Positions 6,370-7,394 of a stretch of DNA of 7,394 bases are shown in pieces. This DNA is from Alphaproteobacteria bacterium. GTDB lineage: Bacteria > Pseudomonadota > Alphaproteobacteria > Rs-D84. Location: contig JAFOXU010000046.1 in NCBI GenBank assembly GCA_017425725.1, positions 1-7,394 on the forward strand, given 5' to 3'. How positions within the stretch are numbered: the stretch's first letter is position 1; each line of letters opens with the position of its first letter. Below the pieces are notes generated by a model. That model did not search any database and was not told where the DNA came from. It was given only the letters and a program-made list of their open reading frames with translations. The position numbers were made by a program, and so were the translations under genes.

Positions 6370-7394
6370 TTATTTTTCCATAGTGCCGCCACCGCCCATA
6401 TACCCAGGGGATATGGATGCGCATGCTGTTGCTAACATACTTGTCGTAATGCATTCAGCATTGCATGACAGTGTAATTACGCCGTTAACCAACTTGGTGC
6501 CCGCAGGAATAAAGTTGTTGCCTGAATTTTCTGCCACACAAACAAGTTCTGTCTGTGGTTCTGATGAAGAACTGGTGTCTGTTACTTCTTTGTATTTATC
6601 ATAGCACCAATATCTAGTACCGTTTGAACCACCAACCGTTTTACAATAATTACCACTCGGGGCTGTAATTTGTGATTCCTTAGGTAACATAAACTTCACA
6701 GATGGGTTGTATACCGCATTATCAAAGTTTTGGCCATAAAGTTTGTCTTTGTCAAATCCTAATGACAAACCGTTAAAATCAAATACCAACGATTTGATTT
6801 CTGTTGGGTTTTGTATTGCATATACCCATTGTTTTACGTTTTCTGGTGTTGGGTTTGCAGTACTGTCACCATTTACAGACATACATGTAACAATTTGTGA
6901 TTTACACGCATTGATTGCATAGTTTGCCTGGGCGGTATAGTTATTTGAACTTAAACAAGAATTAACATCAGATATACAATTTTCTGCATAACTGTTGATA
7001 ATTTCATCTTGTGCAACCTTGATCTGTGTCAATGTACGTTGCAGATATTCACGAATAACCTGGTTGTCATGTTTGTACTTTTTCTTGTCGTATGTATAAT
7101 TCTGACATTTGTTCAGTACGGATGAACACATACCATACGCCTTGTTATCTTTGATATAACCGATTTTATATTGCAAGTATGGTATTAATGTTTCGCTGGT
7201 TTCTGTGACTTCCTTGTCTTGTATATGTGCGCTGATATAGTCAATCAAGCTGCCGTCTGCGGTCCATGCGTTATTCTTGGTGCCATAACCCCATGTTGCA
7301 TACAAACCATCTGTACACCAACGGGACAACCTGCGCCTCATCAATTCCTTGAAGAAACTTCGCGATACGGGCAATTCCGTGATTGTGGTGGAAC
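6370..7394 (-). CDS. Cysteine-rich, probably exported protein of unknown function (5' end outside window)
   Basis: I do not recognise this protein. The minus-strand frame is open to the window edge, so its N-terminus is missing. The TTG at 7372-7374 could be read as a start but has nothing to support it, and six more codons upstream are open. About 340 residues are visible. Counting from that TTG codon, there are 13 cysteines (20, 83, 90, 133, 140, 157, 164, 244, 257, 279, 304, 308, 318), many Tyr, Asn and Ser, no transmembrane segment in the visible part, and a basic stretch RRRLSR near 13-18. Six cysteines form three CX6C pairs (83/90, 133/140, 157/164) inside a region likely to be helical. 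The tail is Gly-rich (YMGGGGTMEK). Many cysteines suggest disulfides in the periplasm or outside the cell, with an export signal or membrane anchor probably upstream; this is inference. It could be a surface, pilin-like or secretion-related protein. It ends 3 nt before its terminator. Confidence 0.72.
   Translation of the reverse strand, partial: STTITELPVSRSFFKELMRRRLSRWCTDGLYATWGYGTKNNAWTADGSLIDYISAHIQDKEVTETSETLIPYLQYKIGYIKDNKAYGMCSSVLNKCQNYTYDKKKYKHDNQVIREYLQRTLTQIKVAQDEIINSYAENCISDVNSCLSSNNYTAQANYAINACKSQIVTCMSVNGDSTANPTPENVKQWVYAIQNPTEIKSLVFDFNGLSLGFDKDKLYGQNFDNAVYNPSVKFMLPKESQITAPSGNYCKTVGGSNGTRYWCYDKYKEVTDTSSSSEPQTELVCVAENSGNNFIPAGTKLVNGVITLSCNAECITTSMLATACASISPGYMGGGGTMEK

Noticed and set aside
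5585..6454. Minus-strand open frame of 289 codons across fabZ and the repeat block
   Set aside because: It runs antisense to fabZ, crosses two terminators and the repeats, and has low-complexity, family-less sequence. It is a shadow frame.
6215..6604. Plus-strand open frame of 129 codons from the repeat block into the cysteine-rich gene
   Set aside because: It crosses a terminator, overlaps the opposing gene and shows no ribosome binding site or family likeness.

Overview
This window looks like chromosomal DNA from an AT-rich alphaproteobacterium, possibly an uncultured host-associated lineage with a reduced genome. The evidence is alphaproteobacterial-looking IF-2, NusA, LpxD and LptF sequences, lipid A genes (so a Gram-negative outer membrane), and GTCATTCC-type palindromic intergenic repeats. 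The lineage call is inference. No CRISPR array, tRNA, rRNA or intact insertion sequence is visible.

Layout, left to right. (1) The 5' part of lptF, a lipopolysaccharide-export permease gene, runs leftward off the window edge (3-350, minus). It has a strong sigma70-like promoter whose -10 box lies 7 nt from the ATG. (2) A leftward two-gene operon, nusA then infB (4401 down to 425), is closed by an intrinsic terminator at 391-419. The usual companions rimP, ylxR, rbfA and truB are absent here. (3) A divergent intergenic region (4402-4574) holds the nusA promoter, a long GC-rich hairpin in the nusA leader, and a -10 box almost touching the lpxD start codon. (4) A rightward pair, lpxD-fabZ, ends in a terminator at 6071-6097, so the usual lpxA-lpxB continuation is missing. 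(5) A 245-nt non-coding stretch (6098-6342) of degenerate inverted-repeat copies lies between two convergent, look-alike terminators. (6) A leftward partial gene (6370-7394) encodes a cysteine-rich protein, probably exported, that I do not recognise; it carries three CX6C motifs.

Functionally, the window joins a transcription/translation operon (NusA elongation factor and IF-2 initiation factor) with lipid A and fatty-acid synthesis (LpxD, FabZ) and LPS transport (LptF). The most interesting signals are: two envelope genes (lptF, lpxD) that appear to make leaderless or near-leaderless mRNAs, while nusA and infB have good Shine-Dalgarno sites; the stripped-down nusA-infB operon with its leader hairpin; the CX6C-repeat protein; and the repeat block. 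No clearly new multi-gene system is present.
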